Of a stretch of 64,000 bases of DNA, positions 60,784-64,000 are shown in pieces. The stretch comes from CAWHJN01 sp963829705. GTDB lineage: Bacteria > Bacteroidota > Rhodothermia > Rhodothermales > BA12. Position 1 is the stretch's first letter, and each line of letters begins with the position of its first letter. The notes beneath the pieces were generated by a model, which saw only the letters and a program-made list of their open reading frames with translations, did no database searches and had not been told where the DNA came from. The stretch lies in assembly GCA_963829705.1 (NCBI GenBank), contig CAWHJN010000005.1, positions 868,001-932,000 of the forward strand, read 5' to 3'. The translations under genes were made by a program, and so were the position numbers.

Positions 60784-62992
60784 CTAAAACTGCCCGGCGA
60801 GGCGCACCGACGCGCTGCGGGGCGGGGCGAGGACGGCGGGGCGCTCGGCATAGTAGTGGTCGAGCGCGTTGCGGACGAAGAGTGTCGCGGTGAACGTTTT
60901 CCATGCGAACCCGGCGCGGAGGTCGAGCACGCGGGTGTCCACGAGCACGTCGGCGTCGGGGACGAAGCGGGCGAAGTCGCTGTCCACGCGCGTGGGGCGG
61001 CTCGCGTAGCGCGCGTCCGCGCCCAGCGTGAAGCGACCCGCGCGGGCGTCGAGGGTGGCCTGGACGAGGTGGGTGCTGCGAAAGACGAGCGGGCGATTGG
61101 CGCTGAGGTCGCGGGCGTCGAGCAGCTGGTAGGCGAGGCGAGCCGAAAGTCGGTCGCCGAGAAAGTCGCGGTCGGCCTGCGCCTCCAGCCCCCGGATGCG
61201 CGCCCGCGTGAGGTTGACGAACTGGAAGCCCTGCGCGCCGCCGCCACTCACGAACGTCGGCTCGACGAGGCGGCGGAAATCCGTCCAGAACAGCGCGCCG
61301 TCGAGGTTGATATCCGCCACCGTCCCGCGCGCGCCCACTTCGTAGCCCCGGCTCGTCTCGGGCCGCAGCGCCGGGTTGGAGACGATGGGAAAGAGCGACG
61401 AATCGTCCACATAGCGCTCCGTCACGCCCGGCACGCGGAAGCCCGCTCCCGCCGACGCCCGCAGGTACCACGCGGAGGTGAGCTTGTAGGCGAGGCTGAG
61501 TTTGGGGCTGAGTTGCTGTTCGACGCGGTCGCTTTCGAGCGCGTAAGCGTCGAAGCGCACCCCCGCCGTGGCGTCGAGGCGCGGCGTAACGGCCTGCTCC
61601 CACTGCGCGAACACGGCCCCTTCGGGCTGGCTCAAAAACGGCGGCACGTCGCCGAAATAACTCGACCGGACGGCATTGGCGTCCACGAGCGCGCCCGCGG
61701 TGAGGGTGCCGCGCCCCGGCATCCACGTGACCTGCGCCTCGCCGCCGTAGCGGAATCCCAGCGTCCCCCGGATGCTCGCGCGTGGTACGCCGTTCTCATC
61801 GAGCGGGCGCAGCCAGACGCTGAAGACGCGGCCCGACACGCGGTAGAACAGCGTTGGCGAGAGCGTGTGCGTGAGTTGCGGGAGCAGACTGAAACGGTAC
61901 GTCAGGTTATCCTCCGAACCTGTCGTGGCGTTGCCGCCGAGCGCGAGCGTGCCGGGGTTGAGCGGGTCGTCGAGGCCGTTCCAGTAGAGAAAGGCGTCGC
62001 TCTTGCTGCGCGTCATGCCGCCGAGCAGCGACAGCCGCAGCGTGGGCGAGGCCGTGAATCCGATCTTGCCATACGTCAGCAGCCGCTCCGATGCATTCAG
62101 CCGCACGTACCCGGCGTCGCGGCGGTACGAGGCGCTCGCCCAGAAGCCGAACCTGCTCGCCGATGCGCCGGGCGTGCGCGGCGCTGAAGGCGGAAAACGG
62201 GCGCGGCGTGTCGGCTTTCGTCCACTGGCTGCGCCACGTGGCGTAGCGCACAGGCAGGTACGCGCCGTACTCCGCGCTGAACGACGACGCGGGTTCGAGC
62301 GGGAAGTCCGCCGTCCGCACGTTGACGACGCCACCGAGCGCGCCGCCGCCGTAGAGCGCCGAGCCGGGGCCTTTGACGACCTCGACCTGCGCCACCTGCG
62401 ACAGCGGGACGATCTCGAAGGGCACCCCCTCGGCGTCTGGGCCGAGCATTGGCAGGCCATCGACGAGCAAGAGGACGCGGCTGCCGACGTTGTACGAAAA
62501 GCCCGACGAGCCCCGGATGCTCACCTGGTTGTCGGCCAGCTGGACGCCCGGCACGTGACGCAGCACGCCATCGAGCGTGACGAGGCCGCGCGCGGCGATC
62601 TCGCGGGGCGTGACGAGCGCCACGCTCTGCGCTACCCGCTCGACGCGCTGCGCCGTCCGCGACGCCGTCACCACCACCTCGCCCGCCTCGACGGGCGCAG
62701 GCACGAGCACGAAATCCACCCGGACGACGCCTGCCGTCACGTCGACCGCGATCCGCTCTACCCGAAACCCCAGCAGCGAGGCGCGCAGCGTATACGTTCC
62801 CGGAGCGACGTGGGCGATGGCGTAGTGGCCCTCGTCGTCCGCCGCGTCGCCGCGCCCGGTGTTTTCCAGTTCCACGCTCGCGCCCGGCAGCGGCATGCCC
62901 TTGTCGTCGCGCACCGTGCCCGCGACGCCGCCCGTCTGTGCCGTCGCGGCGAGGGGCACGAGCAGCAATCCCATCCAGACCAAAAAATTCAT
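60784..62992 (-). CDS. TonB-dependent receptor (BtuB/FepA-like plug), frameshifted
   Basis: Outer-membrane receptor of about 736 residues. Signal peptide (MGLLLVPLAATAQ), carboxypeptidase-regulatory-like domain (VAGTVRDDKGMPLPGASVEL...GTYTLRASLLGF), TonB box region (EAGEVVVTASRTAQRVE), plug (ALVTPREIAARGLVTLDGVLRHVPGVQL; VEVVKGPGSALYGGGALGGVVNV) and a barrel ending PPRSASVRLAGQF. The frame shifts around 62140-62200: FSAFSAAHA is followed, one frame over, by FGFWASASYRRDAGYVRL; length is 3n+1. Plug signatures are those of siderophore/vitamin B12-type receptors, unlike the two receptors at 16-21 kb. It overlaps the upstream lipoprotein stop (ATGA). Confidence 0.87.
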
Positions 62993-63453
62993 TGAGGCGG
63001 GAAGGGCGGAGGGTGGGTGAAATCGACGGTTACTTCCACGAAGGTCGTCTCGCCCGGTAGCACGTCGAAGACGCCGCCGCGCTCGGCGTAGAGCCCCACG
63101 GGCCGCCACTGCACGATGGATGCGCCAAAGCGCTGCGCGACGCCGCTGTAGAGAAAACGCCCCGGCTCCACGCCGCCGATCACGAACGTGTCGCGGGCGA
63201 CGTTGAAGCGCAGGCGCTGCGCGTTGAAGACGAGCGCGTTGAGGTTGAGGAAATCCGCCGTGTCGCGCGGCACGAAGCGCATCGCCACGAAACGCAGGTC
63301 GACGAGCGAATCAGCGGAGGGCCAGGCGTCGGCGGGTCTGTAGACGACGGTACCGCGGATCGCGCCCGCCTCCTGCGCGCCCGGCGGCGCGAGGCCACCG
63401 TCGCACGCGACGACGAGCAGCAGCGCGAGGACACAGGAGCGGTGGGCGCGCAT
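62989..63453 (-). CDS. Lipoprotein coupled to a TonB receptor
   Basis: A 154-residue predicted lipoprotein (lipobox LLVVAC). The mature protein has beta-rich segments (AIRGTVVYRPADAWPSADSLVDLRFVAMRF, FVIGGVEPGRFLYSGVAQ, GVFDVLPGETTFVEVTVDF) suggesting one small beta-sandwich; no known motif. Its stop overlaps the start of the TonB receptor on the same strand, so it is the first gene of that operon and may be a substrate-binding or accessory surface protein. Confidence 0.78.
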   Translation of the reverse strand: MRAHRSCVLALLLVVACDGGLAPPGAQEAGAIRGTVVYRPADAWPSADSLVDLRFVAMRFVPRDTADFLNLNALVFNAQRLRFNVARDTFVIGGVEPGRFLYSGVAQRFGASIVQWRPVGLYAERGGVFDVLPGETTFVEVTVDFTHPPPFPPQ

Positions 63454-63495
63454 GGGCGGGCAGGAGAGGGGAGAGGGATAATGCCCGAACGGGGC

Positions 63496-63525
63496 TTGGA
63501 GTGCCCGTGACGATTCGGTTATCTT
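63496..63525 (+). promoter_or_regulatory. Candidate promoter of queA
   Basis: TTGGAG (63496-63501), 18 nt, TATCTT (63520-63525), each four of six to consensus, about 70 nt before the queA ATG. A weak but reasonable sigma70-like match. Confidence 0.4.
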
Positions 63526-63592
63526 CGCGCACTCTTCTGTTTCCTAAAGTGGAACAGGTTCTTTCGCGCCAGCTACCGGGCCGTGTATTTGT

Positions 63593-64000
63593 ATGAAACT
63601 TCAGGATTTCGACTATTCCTACCCGGCAGAGCTCATCGCAAAGTATCCGGCGGAGCCGCGTGACAGCGCGCGCCTGATGGTGCTCGACCGGGCGACGCGC
63701 ACCATCGAACACCACGTCTTTCACGAGTTGCCCGCGTATTTCGGCGAGGGCGACGTGCTCGTGGTCAACGACACGAAGGTGTTTCCGGCCCGGCTCTTTG
63801 CCCGCAAGGAATCGACCGACGCGCGGGTCGAGGTGTTTCTGCTGCGCGAACTCAACGCCGAGCAGCGGCTGTGGGATACCATCGTCGCGCCCGCCCGCAA
63901 GGTCCGCGTGGGCAACAAACTGTGTTTCGGTGAACACCTCGTCGCTGAGGTCCTCGACAACACGACCTCGCGGGGCCGCACGATCCGCTTTCTGTTCGAC
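63593..64000 (+). CDS. queA: S-adenosylmethionine:tRNA ribosyltransferase-isomerase (3' end outside window)
   Basis: The first 136 codons of QueA, which adds the epoxy-cyclopentane ring from SAM to preQ1 in tRNA (queuosine pathway). The N-terminus LQDFDYSYPAELIAKYPAEPRDSARLMVLDR, HHVFHELPAYFGEGDVLVVNDTKVFPARLFARK and EVFLLREL are diagnostic. The frame is open to the last base. A matching precursor transporter (yhhQ) lies at 27463-28197. Confidence 0.95.
   Translation, partial: MKLQDFDYSYPAELIAKYPAEPRDSARLMVLDRATRTIEHHVFHELPAYFGEGDVLVVNDTKVFPARLFARKESTDARVEVFLLRELNAEQRLWDTIVAPARKVRVGNKLCFGEHLVAEVLDNTTSRGRTIRFLFD

Noticed and set aside
63454..63592. Cobalamin or preQ1 riboswitch between the TonB receptor operon and queA
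   Set aside because: No B12-box-like or preQ1 aptamer pattern could be recognised on either strand.

Overview
The window is high-GC bacterial DNA (very rich in GCG/CGC/GAC codons). It most resembles the Rhodothermales/Bacteroidota side of the tree. The pointers are paired TonB-dependent receptors with N-terminal carboxypeptidase-D-like repeats followed by DUF4249-type lipoproteins, FG-GAP secreted proteins with a type IX-style C-terminal sorting domain, and weak Shine-Dalgarno signals. This placement is inference from gene content; no rRNA or other phylogenetic marker lies in the window. No tRNA, rRNA or CRISPR array was seen. Genes are packed tightly, with many 4-nt ATGA/GTGA overlaps.

Layout. 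1-2.5 kb: the 3' part of a catalase, a terminator, an ankyrin protein and the GTPase EngB. 2.5-5.3 kb: two secreted peptidases (M24, M28) on the minus strand. 5.3-5.8 kb: an ArsR regulator with its own operator, followed by a 16-residue Cys-rich micro-ORF and a strong terminator. 5.8-12.8 kb: a TetR-controlled minus-strand efflux operon (tetR, tolC, hlyD, two ATPases, two permeases) like E. coli cecR-ybhGFSR. 13.2-24.1 kb: an S9 peptidase, a lipoprotein, two tandem receptor/DUF4249 units, a GT2 glycosyltransferase and ilvE. 24.2-32.4 kb: two FG-GAP proteins, a queuosine-precursor transporter, an SDR/DUF2867 protein, a small unknown protein and an S9A prolyl oligopeptidase.

32.7-60.7 kb is one large surface-polysaccharide locus: a Wzc-type tyrosine autokinase and a small SLBB protein; UDP-glucose dehydrogenase and UDP-xylose synthase; wbpA, rfbB, rfbA, rfbC, wbpB, wbpD, wbpE; a low-GC block with flippase, CapK-like adenylate-forming enzyme and Wzy polymerase; two GT4 glycosyltransferases flanking a WbpI-type epimerase; and a PglC/PglD/PglE/PglF-like set with a second phosphoglycosyl transferase. 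The genes would supply UDP-GlcA, UDP-Xyl, UDP-ManNAc3NAcA, a dTDP-4-keto-6-deoxyhexose and a UDP-di-N-acetylbacillosamine-type sugar, start the repeat unit on the lipid carrier, flip it, polymerise it and control chain length. 60.8-64 kb: a TonB receptor plus lipoprotein, then the 5' part of queA.

The most unusual features are: (i) a 352-bp element made of a GIY-YIG nuclease gene bounded by perfect 30-bp inverted repeats, the right one encoding the end of the protein, inserted between wbpD and wbpE, with related nuclease-less repeat copies nearby; (ii) the ArsR-linked Cys-rich micropeptide; (iii) the low-GC wzx-capK-wzy cassette whose right edge is an abrupt junction with a 74-nt gene overlap. 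Eight genes carry apparent 1-nt indels, several compensated or in homopolymers, so most are probably sequencing errors rather than true pseudogenes.
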